Below are positions 8,269 through 17,137 of a stretch of DNA of 48,262 bases, piece by piece. The DNA lies in NCBI GenBank assembly GCA_029239785.1, contig JARBUG010000028.1, positions 1 through 48,262 on the forward strand, in the 5' to 3' direction. Made by a program: the position numbers and the translations under genes. This DNA comes from Symbiobacteriaceae bacterium (GTDB taxonomy: Bacteria; Bacillota; Sulfobacillia; Symbiobacteriales; Symbiobacteriaceae). Numbering within the stretch: position 1 is the first letter of the stretch; every line of letters starts with the position of its first letter. The notes beneath the pieces are model-generated. The model did not search any database. It was given only the letters and a program-made list of their open reading frames with translations, and was not told the origin of the DNA.

Positions 8269-8381
8269 TATGCCGCCTCCCAAACGAATAGATACGCTGA
8301 AGTTCTTCGGCGATTCAGTCCAATCCTGCAGGAGGCGCCGGGGGCGGTGACCGAACTCTGCTTCAACAGAGGTGAAACATC

Positions 8382-9578
8382 GTGCTTACATATACGATCG
8401 AGATTCGGCAAGATCAGCAGGACCAGTACCTCACGGTGCCGTTTGAGATGCCGCCGGGCATCGCCCGGCTGGAAGTCAGCTATACCTACGCCGGTCATGG
8501 CGAGGGCGATTGCGTGATCGACCTGGGAATCCTGGAAAGCGACCGTCCGCGGGGCTGGAGCGGCGGCGCCCGCCCCTCCTTCTTCATAGCCGCGGCCCAG
8601 GCCACGCCGGGCTACCAGGCAGGCCCCCTCACCCCCGGCCACTGGGCAGTGCTGCTGGGCACCTACCGCATTCCGCCCGGCGGTGCGACGTGCACGGTAA
8701 CCATCCGGTTCGAGCCAGCAAGCCACCGCTGGCTGAAAGGCGACCTCCACCACCACACCCATCACTCCGACGGCGCCCACAGCGTGGCCGAGGTCCTGCA
8801 GCTGGCCGAGGAAGCGGGCCTCGACTTCATCGCCCTGACAGATCACAACACCATCACCCAGAACCAGGTCCGCTGCGAATCCCCGGTGCTGACCATACCT
8901 GGCCTGGAGGTGACCACCAACCACGGCCACCTGAACATCCTGGGCGCCCGTGAGCTGGTCGATTTCCGCTTCCGGCACGCAGCCGAGTTTCGGCGCCCCG
9001 CCGCAGGGCTCGTGGTGCTCAACCATCCGCACTGCGACTTCTGCCCCTGGGAGCACGACTTTGGCTTTGACTTCGACCTGGTCGAGGTCTGGAACGGGCT
9101 CTGGACGGGGCGGAACGAGCGGGCCCTGGCCTGGTGGCAGGCCGAACTGGCCGCCGGGCGCCGCCTGCCCGCCGTGGGCGGCAGCGACTGCCACAGAGTG
9201 GAGCTCTTCTCGGTAGTCCGAACCGGTGCGCCCACCACCTACGTCCTGGCGGAGGATGCCACGGTCGAGGCGATTCTCGCGGGGCTCAAACAAGGCCACG
9301 TCATGATCAGCGACATGCAGGACGGCCCGGCCATCTGGCTGACGCCCTGCCCCGGGGAGATCGTGGCCCCGGGAACCCATGAAGTCGCCCTGAAACTGGA
9401 GCGGGCCGAGGACTGCACCCTACGCCTGGTCGACCGGACCGGCATCATCTATGAAGCGCCGGCTGCAGACTTCACCTACGCCTGGGAAGCCACGACTGGC
9501 AACTTCCTGCGCGCCGAACTGCGCAGCGACTTCACGGGCATGGTCCGGGCGCTGACCAACCCGATCTACGTCGGCTGA
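8382..9578 (+). CDS. CehA/McbA-type PHP-domain metallohydrolase
   Basis: 398-aa protein whose central and C-terminal part is a PHP-domain phosphoesterase-like metallohydrolase. GDLHHHTHHSDG (near residue 120) is motif I, ALTDHNT motif II, LNHPH motif III and GGSDCH (near 265) the last metal-binding motif. The N-terminal 115 residues form a beta-rich domain, as in CehA-like proteins. Family members hydrolyse phosphoesters or carbaryl-type esters; the real substrate here is unknown. The GTG start has AGAGGTG 8 bases upstream. It is divergent from the MFS gene and ends shortly before a large hairpin. Confidence 0.9.
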   Translation: MLTYTIEIRQDQQDQYLTVPFEMPPGIARLEVSYTYAGHGEGDCVIDLGILESDRPRGWSGGARPSFFIAAAQATPGYQAGPLTPGHWAVLLGTYRIPPGGATCTVTIRFEPASHRWLKGDLHHHTHHSDGAHSVAEVLQLAEEAGLDFIALTDHNTITQNQVRCESPVLTIPGLEVTTNHGHLNILGARELVDFRFRHAAEFRRPAAGLVVLNHPHCDFCPWEHDFGFDFDLVEVWNGLWTGRNERALAWWQAELAAGRRLPAVGGSDCHRVELFSVVRTGAPTTYVLAEDATVEAILAGLKQGHVMISDMQDGPAIWLTPCPGEIVAPGTHEVALKLERAEDCTLRLVDRTGIIYEAPAADFTYAWEATTGNFLRAELRSDFTGMVRALTNPIYVG

Positions 9579-9617
9579 CCGCCTCCGCCTGCTTTTACCT
9601 GTCCCACCCTCGAAAAC

Positions 9618-9694
9618 GCGTGCGCGGATGGTCGGAGAGGACGAAAGCCCCCGCTTTTGGGGCATCGTCGGTCTCTCCGACCATCCGCGCACGC
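9618..9694. repeat. 77-nt hairpin with a perfect 22-bp outer stem
   Basis: The arms at 9618-9639 and 9673-9694 are perfectly complementary over 22 bp. Inside, 9640-9644 pairs with 9665-9669 (GACGA/TCGTC) and 9647-9651 pairs with 9659-9663 (GCCCC/GGGGC). It lies between two convergent genes and has no T-run on either side, so it is not an ordinary terminator. It could be a REP/MITE-like element, an RNA-stabilising stem or a bidirectional transcription barrier. Confidence 0.85.
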
Positions 9695-9754
9695 TGATGC
9701 AGGGGCAAGCCATGCAAAAGTGAGTTCTGAGGGGGCTCGCCCCGGCGGCGTTCT

Positions 9755-12022
9755 CTACCGCATCAGCAAATCGACCACACGCTCCTGGCCCGGCCGCAGC
9801 TCCATCAACGGCACCAGGTCGGTGCCGTCGATCAGCGACCCGCCGAACTGGCGCCCGCCTCCGTCCCGCACCCGGAGCCAGAAGCGGCCGGTCCCCAGCA
9901 CGCCAATACCCTCAAAGCGATACGACCCGTCAGGCGCAGTGCGCACGCTGGCCTCCACGCTGCCCCGGCCTTCCCGGACCAGCTCCACCAGCACCCCGCC
10001 CACGCCCTGCCCGGCGGTGTCAAACACCTGCCCCGACACCGTGGCCGCTGCCGGCGCCAGCACCAGCTCCGTCATCGCAGAACCGGCTTGCCCGACCACT
10101 CCCGCGGCACCGGCCTCATACCCCGGGCGCCGGGCCACCAGCGCCAGCCCCGGCTCCCCGGTCAGGCTGTACGCCCCGAACTCATCGGCCTCTACCGTGG
10201 CAGCCACCAGGCCATCGGCCCGGCGCAACTCCACCACTGCCCCGGGCACCGGACCGCCGAGCCGGTCCACCACCTGCCCGGCGTACAAACGCCCCCGTGC
10301 CACCAGCCGCACCGTTGGCGCCGACTGCTGCGCCACCGCCTCCGGCGTCACCATGACTCCCACGAAGGTCTGGTACCCCTTCGCTTTGCCCATCAGCACA
10401 TACTGCACGCCAGGGCGCACCGGCACGTTCGGCACCGTGTACCAGCCCTGCGCATCGGTCCGAACCATCTTCCCGACGGGCGATGTCGGTCCCGCCATCA
10501 GATAGACCTCGGCGCCGGCCACCGCCTCGCCTCGGGCGCCGACCACGCGCCCCCGCAGTTCCGTAACCGCCACCCGCAGGGTAGCCCGAACAAAGGCCCG
10601 GGTGCCCGACGCCAGGTCGAACGAAACCGCATCCTGGCCGCCCACGCTCACCTGCGACGTGGTCACGTATCCATCCTTGCTGATGCGGACCGTGTAGGGA
10701 TCAAACACCACCCACGGCCCCCGGGTCACCGGCATCGACTTCAATAGGAACGTACCGCTCCCATCAGTCTGCACCGACCGCACCAGTTCGCCCCGCCGGA
10801 AGAACTCCACCTTCGCATCGGCCAGGGGCTGGCCGTCAGCGGCCAACACCACACCGCCCACTTCAGCGGTGCCGCCCGTCTGGGCAAAGCCGCTCTTCGT
10901 CTGCAGGATCAACTGATCCGTCACGCCCTCGGTCAAAGCCAGCCAATCGGTGGCGGCCACCTCGTGATCGGCGGCCACAAATACCCGGTAGGATACAGAC
11001 GGGTCCGCCTGGACCGACGCAAAGGCAAACGCCCCGCGCTCGTCGGTCTGGAGCGACTCCATCCAGCCGTACCCCTTCGCCTCCAGCACCACCGTCGCCC
11101 CCGCCCGGGGCGCCCCGTCGTGCTTCAGCACCACGCCCGCTACCCGACCGGTGGCCGGCGCCAGGCGCACGGCATCCTTGCCGCTGAAATCCTGCACCTG
11201 CCCGCCCATGAGCGTAACCGGCGCCGTGAGCACAGGCCGATACCCATCCGCCCAGGCCAGCAGGCGCACGGGCCCGCTCACGTCTCGGGCCGCCAGCCCT
11301 GTCCGGAAGCGGCCGTCCGCCTCCACCGGGCCCTGGTTCAAATCCGCCCCGTCATCGGTCAGTAGATGGACCGAAGCGCCCGCCACCGGCAGCCCGGTGC
11401 GCATATCCTGCACCTCACCGGCCATCCCAATGACGGCCGGCTCCACCCGGGCAGTCACCGTTGCGGTGCTCCCAGCCGCTACAGCCACCTCATCAGCAAA
11501 CGGCACAAAGGTCCCGCCCCCGGCCAGCACCGTATACTGCCCCGGCGGCAGCAGGTCCAGCTCCACCCGTCCGTCCAGATCCAGGGCATCAAACGCCACC
11601 TGCCCCTGCGGCCCAATCACCAGCACCTGCGCCATCAGGGCGGTGCCCGTGGCACCATCGACCACCCGCACCCGCAGGCCGCCGTACATCCGGGTCAGCT
11701 TCAGCGACTGATACCCCGAGCGGGGCAGTTCCATCCAACCGCTGTCCAGCGTCTTATACCCCTTCGCCAACACCCGATACTGCCAGAGCGAGCCCGGCGC
11801 AGCCTTCTCCGCCACCACAAACCGCCCGCCGGCATCCGTCGTCATGACCGAGACCAGCCCGGCATCCAGGCGGTAGAGTTCCACTTCGGCCCCGGCCACA
11901 GGCCGGCCCTGTTCATCAGTGACCACAACCCGGGCCACACCGCCCAGCTCCGTCGCTGCAGCCGGCAACGCGACGCCCAGCAGCAGCCAGAAGCCCAGCA
12001 CCAGCGCCACAACTTTACGCAT
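9755..12022 (-). CDS. Secreted protein with eight carboxypeptidase-regulatory-like repeats
   Basis: 755-aa exported protein. The signal peptide is MRKVVALVLGFWLLLGVALPAAA, cleaved near AAA-TE. The mature part is about eight Ig-like CarboxypepD_reg repeats with the pattern G-x-V-x-D-x-x-G-x-P-x-x-G-A-x-V (GRPVAGAEVEL, GLPVAGASVHL, GEAVAGAEVYL, GGPVPGAVVEL and others). There is no sortase motif, no catalytic domain and no C-terminal membrane anchor. It is last in the Yip1-HlyD-ABC operon and may be a cargo or cell-surface partner of that transporter (inference). ATG 12043 overlaps the permease stop as ATGA; I prefer ATG 12022, which begins a proper signal peptide behind GGGAG. Confidence 0.85.
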   Translation of the reverse strand: MRKVVALVLGFWLLLGVALPAAATELGGVARVVVTDEQGRPVAGAEVELYRLDAGLVSVMTTDAGGRFVVAEKAAPGSLWQYRVLAKGYKTLDSGWMELPRSGYQSLKLTRMYGGLRVRVVDGATGTALMAQVLVIGPQGQVAFDALDLDGRVELDLLPPGQYTVLAGGGTFVPFADEVAVAAGSTATVTARVEPAVIGMAGEVQDMRTGLPVAGASVHLLTDDGADLNQGPVEADGRFRTGLAARDVSGPVRLLAWADGYRPVLTAPVTLMGGQVQDFSGKDAVRLAPATGRVAGVVLKHDGAPRAGATVVLEAKGYGWMESLQTDERGAFAFASVQADPSVSYRVFVAADHEVAATDWLALTEGVTDQLILQTKSGFAQTGGTAEVGGVVLAADGQPLADAKVEFFRRGELVRSVQTDGSGTFLLKSMPVTRGPWVVFDPYTVRISKDGYVTTSQVSVGGQDAVSFDLASGTRAFVRATLRVAVTELRGRVVGARGEAVAGAEVYLMAGPTSPVGKMVRTDAQGWYTVPNVPVRPGVQYVLMGKAKGYQTFVGVMVTPEAVAQQSAPTVRLVARGRLYAGQVVDRLGGPVPGAVVELRRADGLVAATVEADEFGAYSLTGEPGLALVARRPGYEAGAAGVVGQAGSAMTELVLAPAAATVSGQVFDTAGQGVGGVLVELVREGRGSVEASVRTAPDGSYRFEGIGVLGTGRFWLRVRDGGGRQFGGSLIDGTDLVPLMELRPGQERVVDLLMR

Positions 12023-12039
12023 GGGTTTGCACACTCCCA

Positions 12040-13251
12040 TCATTCATACCGCAGCGCCTCGATCGGATCGAGCCGGGCCGCCTTCGAAGCCGGGTAGACC
12101 CCGAACAGCACGCCCACGCCCACAGAAAAACCAAGCGCCAGCCCGACCGACGTTACATCGAGCAGCAGGTCGATTTTCAGCCACCGGCCCACGAAGAAGA
12201 CCGGCACCGATGCCAGCAGAATGCCAATGGCACCGCCAATCAGCGACAGCATGACCGCCTCGATCAGGAACTGGACCATGATGTCCCGGTAGCTGGCGCC
12301 AATCGCCTTGCGCAGACCGATCTCACGGGTCCGCTCCGTCACCGAGACCAGCATGATATTCATGATCCCGACGCCGCCCACCAGCAGGCTGATGCCCGCC
12401 ACGGCGGAGAGCACACCGGTGATAATCCCCATGACCGAACTGATGGCGGACAAAAAGGAGTCAAAGGTCTGCCCCGTGAACATGGCGCCCTTATGGCTCC
12501 GCTCCAGCAGGGCGATGGCATCGGCCATCACCTCGGAGGGGTTGGCTTCCGGCTTCACCTTGACCTGCGCCATCGTCACAGGCGGATCGCCCATCACCCG
12601 CCGCACGAAGGTAATCGGCACAAAGACGGCCGTGTCGCCCGTACCGAGGTTGCCGCCCATGTTGGCCAGCAGCCCGGTCGGCGCCTCACGCACGCCGATC
12701 ACAGCAAACGGATACCCGTTAATGGAGAGCGATCGGCCCACCGCCGCCGCCCCCTCACCGAAGAGTTGCTTGACGGCGCCCTGGCCCAGCACGGCGACCC
12801 GGGCGCCGCTCGCCTCCTCGGCTTCGGTAAACCAGCGCCCGTCGGACAGCTTGTCCTGGTTGAACTCCAGGTTGTTGGCAGGCACGCCCTGGGCGGCCGC
12901 CTGCATCGTCCGGGTGCCGGCCTTCACCGTCGCACCCATATTGACAGACGTATTGACCATCTCAACGTCGGGCAGCAGCGTCTCCAGGTTGCGCAGATCG
13001 GTGGCGGTGAAGGGTTCGGCACGGCCCGGCTGGCCCGTGGCGGGATCGACCCCGCCCGCCACCACCACGAAGACGCCTGACCCGATCGACTCCAGTTCAC
13101 CCCGCACGGCGGCCTCGGTGCCGCGGCCCATGGCCACAATCGCGATCACCGACCCGACGCCGATGATGATGCCGAGCATGGTCAGCACCGACCGCAACTT
13201 GTTGTTCAGCAACGCCTCCAGGGAGACGCGCAAAGACTCCAGCAGCGTCAT
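12040..13251 (-). CDS. MacB-like ABC transporter permease
   Basis: 403-aa permease of the MacB/FtsX superfamily. One transmembrane helix at the N-terminus ([20 protein letters not shown]) is followed by a MacB-type periplasmic core domain of about 220 residues and three C-terminal helices, with [17 protein letters not shown] as the conserved coupling segment. The ORF overlaps the upstream ATPase gene by 4 bases (ATGA), so the two are translationally coupled. It would form a tripartite-like assembly with the ATPase and the HlyD-type adaptor. Substrates of relatives are peptides, lipoproteins or macrolides; none can be chosen here. Confidence 0.93.
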   Translation of the reverse strand: MTLLESLRVSLEALLNNKLRSVLTMLGIIIGVGSVIAIVAMGRGTEAAVRGELESIGSGVFVVVAGGVDPATGQPGRAEPFTATDLRNLETLLPDVEMVNTSVNMGATVKAGTRTMQAAAQGVPANNLEFNQDKLSDGRWFTEAEEASGARVAVLGQGAVKQLFGEGAAAVGRSLSINGYPFAVIGVREAPTGLLANMGGNLGTGDTAVFVPITFVRRVMGDPPVTMAQVKVKPEANPSEVMADAIALLERSHKGAMFTGQTFDSFLSAISSVMGIITGVLSAVAGISLLVGGVGIMNIMLVSVTERTREIGLRKAIGASYRDIMVQFLIEAVMLSLIGGAIGILLASVPVFFVGRWLKIDLLLDVTSVGLALGFSVGVGVLFGVYPASKAARLDPIEALRYE

Positions 13252-13979
13252 TCCTCGCTCACCCCCATCTCGGCGAGGCGGTCTTCCGCCCGCACGGGGT
13301 TTGCCACCGGCGTATCGCTGATGATGCGGCCGTCCTTGAGGCGGATGACCCGGTTCACATGCTCCGCCACATCCGGCTCGTGGGTGACGATCAGCACGGT
13401 GGCCCCTTCCCGGTTCAGCGCCTGGAAGATGGCCAGAATCTCCTCGCCGGAGCGGGAGTCCAGGTTGCCCGTCGGTTCGTCGGCCATGATAATCGCGGGG
13501 TTGGTCACCAGCGCCCGGGCGATGGCCACCCGCTGCCGCTGACCGCCCGACAGTTCGTTCGGCTTGTGGTGCATCCGGTCGGCCAGGCCGACCCGGACCA
13601 GCGCCTCCTCCGCCCGGCGGCGCCGCTCACGCCCGCCCACGCCCCCGGCGTAGAGCAGGGGCTGCTCGACGTTGCGCAGGGCGGTCATGCGGGGAAGCAG
13701 GTGGAAGGTCTGAAAGACGAAGCCCACCTGCTTGTTGCGGACCTTGGCCAGCTCTTCCTGAGTCCGGTCGCCCACCTGCTTGCCGTCCAGCTCGTAGGTG
13801 CCGCTGGTCACCCGGTCGAGGCAGCCGAGAATATTCATAAGGGTTGATTTGCCGGAGCCGCTGGGGCCCATAATCGCCACCAGTTCGCCGGCGCCAATAT
13901 GTAAGCTGACGCCCCGCAGGGCGTGGACTACGTTGTCGCCCATCTTGTAGGTCTTGTGGACGGAATCCAGGCGGATCAT
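13248..13979 (-). CDS. MacB/LolD-type ABC transporter ATPase
   Basis: 243-aa ATP-binding subunit with all motifs intact. Walker [10 protein letters not shown] is at 38-46, the Q-loop is in [12 protein letters not shown], the signature is [15 protein letters not shown], Walker B and catalytic Glu are in [13 protein letters not shown], and the switch His is in [10 protein letters not shown]. The [14 protein letters not shown] stretch is typical of the MacB/LolD/FtsE clade. The start overlaps the adaptor gene stop by 4 bases and the stop overlaps the permease start. Confidence 0.95.
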   Translation of the reverse strand: MIRLDSVHKTYKMGDNVVHALRGVSLHIGAGELVAIMGPSGSGKSTLMNILGCLDRVTSGTYELDGKQVGDRTQEELAKVRNKQVGFVFQTFHLLPRMTALRNVEQPLLYAGGVGGRERRRRAEEALVRVGLADRMHHKPNELSGGQRQRVAIARALVTNPAIIMADEPTGNLDSRSGEEILAIFQALNREGATVLIVTHEPDVAEHVNRVIRLKDGRIISDTPVANPVRAEDRLAEMGVSEE

Positions 13980-15451
13980 TCCTCATCCCCCCGGTCCTGG
14001 GCCTCCACCACCTCGGCCTTTACGACGGCGCCACCTTTCAGGCTCTTGATCAGGGTGAACGGGCCGACGATCACCTGCTCGCCTTCTTGCAGGCCCGCGG
14101 TAATTTCGACTTCGGTCTGGGTGCGGAGGCCGAGCTGGACCGCTCTCACTTCGACCTTGTTGGCCGCCACCACCAACACCGAAGCCTTTTCGCCCTCTTC
14201 CCGGACCGCCTCCAGCCCGACCACCAGCACGTTCTTGCGCGACTCCGTGATGATGCGCGCCTCGGCAGACATGCCCGCCCGCAGTTGGCCGCCGCGGTTG
14301 GTCACTTCGCCCTCCACTTCATAGAAGGTGCCGCCTGCCGCGCCCTGCGGGGCACCGGCTGCCCCGGACCGGGCGGCGACCCGGGTCACTCTCCCCTGGA
14401 ACCGCTCGACGTAAGCGTTGTTGGTCATGGTCAGCGCCTGGCCGACCTGCACCTTGCCCACGTCAACCTCGTCTACCCGGGCCTTGACGGTCAGGGTATC
14501 GAGCCCGCCGATCTCAAAGATCACCTGGCCCTGCTGGACCGGCTGGCCATCCTTCAGGCCGACGGAGAGCACAGTGCCATTGGTGCGAGCCCGCACGACC
14601 GCCTGCTCCAGCTTGGCCCGGGCGGCGTCCAGGCTGGCGCGCTGGGCCGCCAGGTCGGCCTGGGCCGAGCGCAGCTGGCCTGCCGTAACCCCTCCGGCCG
14701 CCGCGTCGGCCTTCGCCGACTGCAGCGACGCCTGCGCACTGGCCACCTGGGCCCGCGCCTGGCGGACCGCCGCCGACCCCTCGCCCGACTCGGCGAGATC
14801 CCGCTCCGCCTTCGCCACGTTCTCGTAGGCGGCAGCCAGTTCGGCAGAGAGCGCCCTCGCGGCAGCCGCGTCGACGGTGCCGACCGCGGCCCGGTTCTGC
14901 ACCGCCCGCAGGGCGGCCTGCGCCTGCTCCAGCCGCTGCTGTGCGGCCTCCGCCTGCTTCAGGGCGTTCTCAAGCGATGCTTCCGCCGCCACCAACTGGG
15001 CGTTGGCAGATTCCACCCGGCCCGCGGCCGTCAGGGGCGCCCCCTGCTGCTGCGTCTGCAACTGAGCCAGGGCTGACTCGGCCCGGGCCACCGCTGCTTC
15101 CAGCGAAGCAACCTGCACCGACAGGTCAACCGCATCCAACCCACCGATGATCTGGCCGGCGGTCACCTTGTCACCCGCGCCCACATAGACCTGCGCACGC
15201 GGCGACGAAAAAGGCGCCCGAATCTCCTGCGGGGCGCTGGCCTCCAGGGTGCCCGGGGCCATCACCCGCTGGGTCAGGTCCCGGGGCGCCATCTTGACCA
15301 CTTTCACGGCCGGCGCGTTCTTGGGCACCTGGGCGCCGGCGGCAGCGGTGGCAGCGTCCTCAGGCCCCGGCCCGGCCTTCCGCAGGTTGGCCCATACCAG
15401 CAGGCCCACCACGGCGACAAATCCGATAGCAATCAGCCATTTCCGGTTCAA
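13976..15451 (-). CDS. HlyD/MacA-type membrane-fusion (adaptor) subunit
   Basis: 491-aa efflux adaptor. A single N-terminal membrane helix ([19 protein letters not shown]) precedes a split biotinyl-lipoyl-like domain, an Ala/Gln-rich coiled-coil hairpin of about 200 residues (longer than in typical MacA), and beta-barrel and membrane-proximal domains. The frame opens at GTG 15475, but AAAGGAGG at 15468-15461 lies inside that extension and 9 bases before TTG 15451, so TTG is the start. It is part of the operon with the ATPase and permease genes. In a Gram-positive it would work without an outer-membrane channel. Confidence 0.93.
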   Translation of the reverse strand: MNRKWLIAIGFVAVVGLLVWANLRKAGPGPEDAATAAAGAQVPKNAPAVKVVKMAPRDLTQRVMAPGTLEASAPQEIRAPFSSPRAQVYVGAGDKVTAGQIIGGLDAVDLSVQVASLEAAVARAESALAQLQTQQQGAPLTAAGRVESANAQLVAAEASLENALKQAEAAQQRLEQAQAALRAVQNRAAVGTVDAAAARALSAELAAAYENVAKAERDLAESGEGSAAVRQARAQVASAQASLQSAKADAAAGGVTAGQLRSAQADLAAQRASLDAARAKLEQAVVRARTNGTVLSVGLKDGQPVQQGQVIFEIGGLDTLTVKARVDEVDVGKVQVGQALTMTNNAYVERFQGRVTRVAARSGAAGAPQGAAGGTFYEVEGEVTNRGGQLRAGMSAEARIITESRKNVLVVGLEAVREEGEKASVLVVAANKVEVRAVQLGLRTQTEVEITAGLQEGEQVIVGPFTLIKSLKGGAVVKAEVVEAQDRGDEE

Positions 15452-15471
15452 AGAGGGCGGCCTCCTTTGAA

Positions 15472-16188
15472 TCACATTCCCGGCAGCATGCCCATCAGGC
15501 GGGTGGTAAGCATGGCGCCGCCCACCGTGAACAGCAGGTTGATCACATAGAGCGTGATCACCAGACCAAGGCCCTTCGTGGCCTTGCCCTTATGCAGGGC
15601 GCCGAACCCGGCGGCCAGCACGTAGTAATACCAGACCACAAAGGGACTGATCGTCGCCAGGGCGGCGGTCAGCACGACCGAACTGCCTGCCGGTGCCAGC
15701 ACGGCCGCGTTCAGGACGAGGTTGTTGCCCACCACCACGCCCAGGATGGCGCCCACCAGGCCGCCGATAACCAGGGGCATCCGCGCGTAGCCCAGCAGGC
15801 CCAGGTAGCTGCCGTAGCCGACCCGCTCCTCCTGGAACTGGCCGAAGAGCAGGGCGATCAGGCTGGTCATAAGACCGGCTAGCCAGGGGCCGATCAGAAT
15901 CATCATCCCACCGCCGATCGCGCCCGATATCTTGCTGACCGTCACCATCTGGGGCGTGTACAGCGGATTGGCGAGTGCGGTCACTTCCAAGTTCCGCAGC
16001 GTCGCAGGCAGGATGATGGCAAAACCGACCAGCGCAATCACCATCTGCGCCAGATAACCCGGGAAGACCGGCACCCGGCCCTCAAACTCCTGAAAGACTT
16101 TGGTCGGCTCGTAAATCACCCGTACAATCGCCTTCCATCCAGACGGGCGCTGCTGGGGGTTCATACTCTCCGGGGCGTAATAACTCAT
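15472..16188 (-). CDS. Yip1-family integral membrane protein
   Basis: 238-aa protein with five or six hydrophobic segments. The N-terminal WKAIVRVIYEPTKVFQEF matches the region preceding the Yip1 domain, in which a P-x-x-x-F/W amphipathic segment leads into the first helix. GGGAGGT lies about 10 bases before ATG 16188. It is the first gene of the five-gene operon and lies 20 bases before the adaptor start. Its role in bacteria is unclear; an accessory or assembly function for the transporter is inference. Confidence 0.82.
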   Translation of the reverse strand: MSYYAPESMNPQQRPSGWKAIVRVIYEPTKVFQEFEGRVPVFPGYLAQMVIALVGFAIILPATLRNLEVTALANPLYTPQMVTVSKISGAIGGGMMILIGPWLAGLMTSLIALLFGQFQEERVGYGSYLGLLGYARMPLVIGGLVGAILGVVVGNNLVLNAAVLAPAGSSVVLTAALATISPFVVWYYYVLAAGFGALHKGKATKGLGLVITLYVINLLFTVGGAMLTTRLMGMLPGM

Positions 16189-16346
16189 CGGAATGAGACC
16201 TCCCTGTACTTGGTTTCAGGCAGTACATTTCAGAGACTGCGCTAACGCTCAGAATGGTTCGGCTTTTGCGGTGCGTCTTCCTCTGCTGTGGTAAGATAGG
16301 GAGCAGCAGCGTAGATATCAGCCGTTCGCAAAGGAGGCAGGCCAGA

Positions 16347-16892
16347 GTGACACCCCTGTATGCGGTCGTATCTCTGCTCGACCCGCCCCGTTACCGGCAG
16401 GTCGAACAACTGTGGACGGAGCTGAAGTCCTGTTGCGGGATTGAGGGCATCTACAAAACCCCCTTCCCCCACTTCTCCTACCACGTGGCGTCCGGCTACG
16501 ACCTGCCCCAGCTTGAGGCGACGCTGCGCCGCTTTGCCCGCACCTGGTCGCCCTTTCGCGTACATACCTCAGGCCTGGGCATCTTTAACGGGCCGAACCC
16601 GGTGGTCTATGTCCCCGTAGTGCGCGGGCCGCTGCTCAACGACATGCACCGCAAACTCTGGCCCGCCGCGGGCAAGTCGGCCACGGGGGCGCTGGAGTAT
16701 TACCACCCCGACCGCTGGATGCCCCACATCACCCTGGGGCATGGCGATATTACGGCCAAGAACCTGCCCGATGTGATCCGGTCGCTGTCCGGCCACAACC
16801 TGCACTGGGAGATCGAAGTCGACAACCTTGCCATCATCTCAAGCACCGGCACGCCTGACGGGCTTCTGTTGCGGGTTCCGTTGGAGGGTTAG
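16347..16892 (+). CDS. 2H phosphoesterase (2'-5' RNA ligase family)
   Basis: 181-aa protein with the two signature motifs of the 2H superfamily: PHFSYH (His42, Ser44) and PHITLG (His127, Thr129). These place two His-x-Thr/Ser pairs in the active cleft. Members open 2',3'-cyclic phosphates or join RNA ends. The frame opens at 16254, but AAAGGAGG at 16330-16337 lies 9 bases before GTG 16347, which starts directly at the first beta strand (TPLYAVVSLL). It stands alone and is divergent from the Yip1 operon. The exact RNA or nucleotide substrate is unknown. Confidence 0.87.
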   Translation: MTPLYAVVSLLDPPRYRQVEQLWTELKSCCGIEGIYKTPFPHFSYHVASGYDLPQLEATLRRFARTWSPFRVHTSGLGIFNGPNPVVYVPVVRGPLLNDMHRKLWPAAGKSATGALEYYHPDRWMPHITLGHGDITAKNLPDVIRSLSGHNLHWEIEVDNLAIISSTGTPDGLLLRVPLEG

Positions 16893-16907
16893 GTCTTTTG
16901 GGGCATT

Positions 16908-17005
16908 TATTTAGCCGCGGATTTCGCGGATGACGCGGATTTCGGGACAGACGCGGATGCGATTGCCCCCATATCCGTGTAATCTGCGCAATCGGCGGCT
17001 AAATA
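16908..17005. repeat. Imperfect inverted repeat built from two copies of a dispersed ~35-bp unit
   Basis: The left unit begins TATTTAGCCGCGGATTTCGC (16908). The right unit, read on the minus strand from 17005, begins TATTTAGCCGCCGATTGCGC. Both continue with spaced CGGAT words. A third, single copy lies at 39415-39451. The unit fills most of the 245-base gap between the 2H phosphoesterase and GH4 genes, so it looks like a small MITE- or REP-like element. Confidence 0.75.
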
Positions 17006-17137
17006 CTGTCTTTTCCCTGCCCCCGACTAGAGGGCCCGCGCCTTATGGAACAGTCCAGCCAGGCTGCGGCCCACCAGCAGGATCACCAGCAGGACCACCA
17101 GGACGTCACACCCTTACCAATACCGGAGGTCTACCCC

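Noticed and set aside
7111-8517. 468-codon plus-strand open frame opposite the MFS gene
   Set aside because: It is an antisense shadow caused by high GC, with His/Arg/Pro/Gln-rich composition and no binding site; the minus-strand MFS protein has clear motifs.
15452-15475. GTG start at 15475 for the HlyD-type adaptor
   Set aside because: The only good ribosome binding site lies downstream of that GTG and fits TTG 15451.
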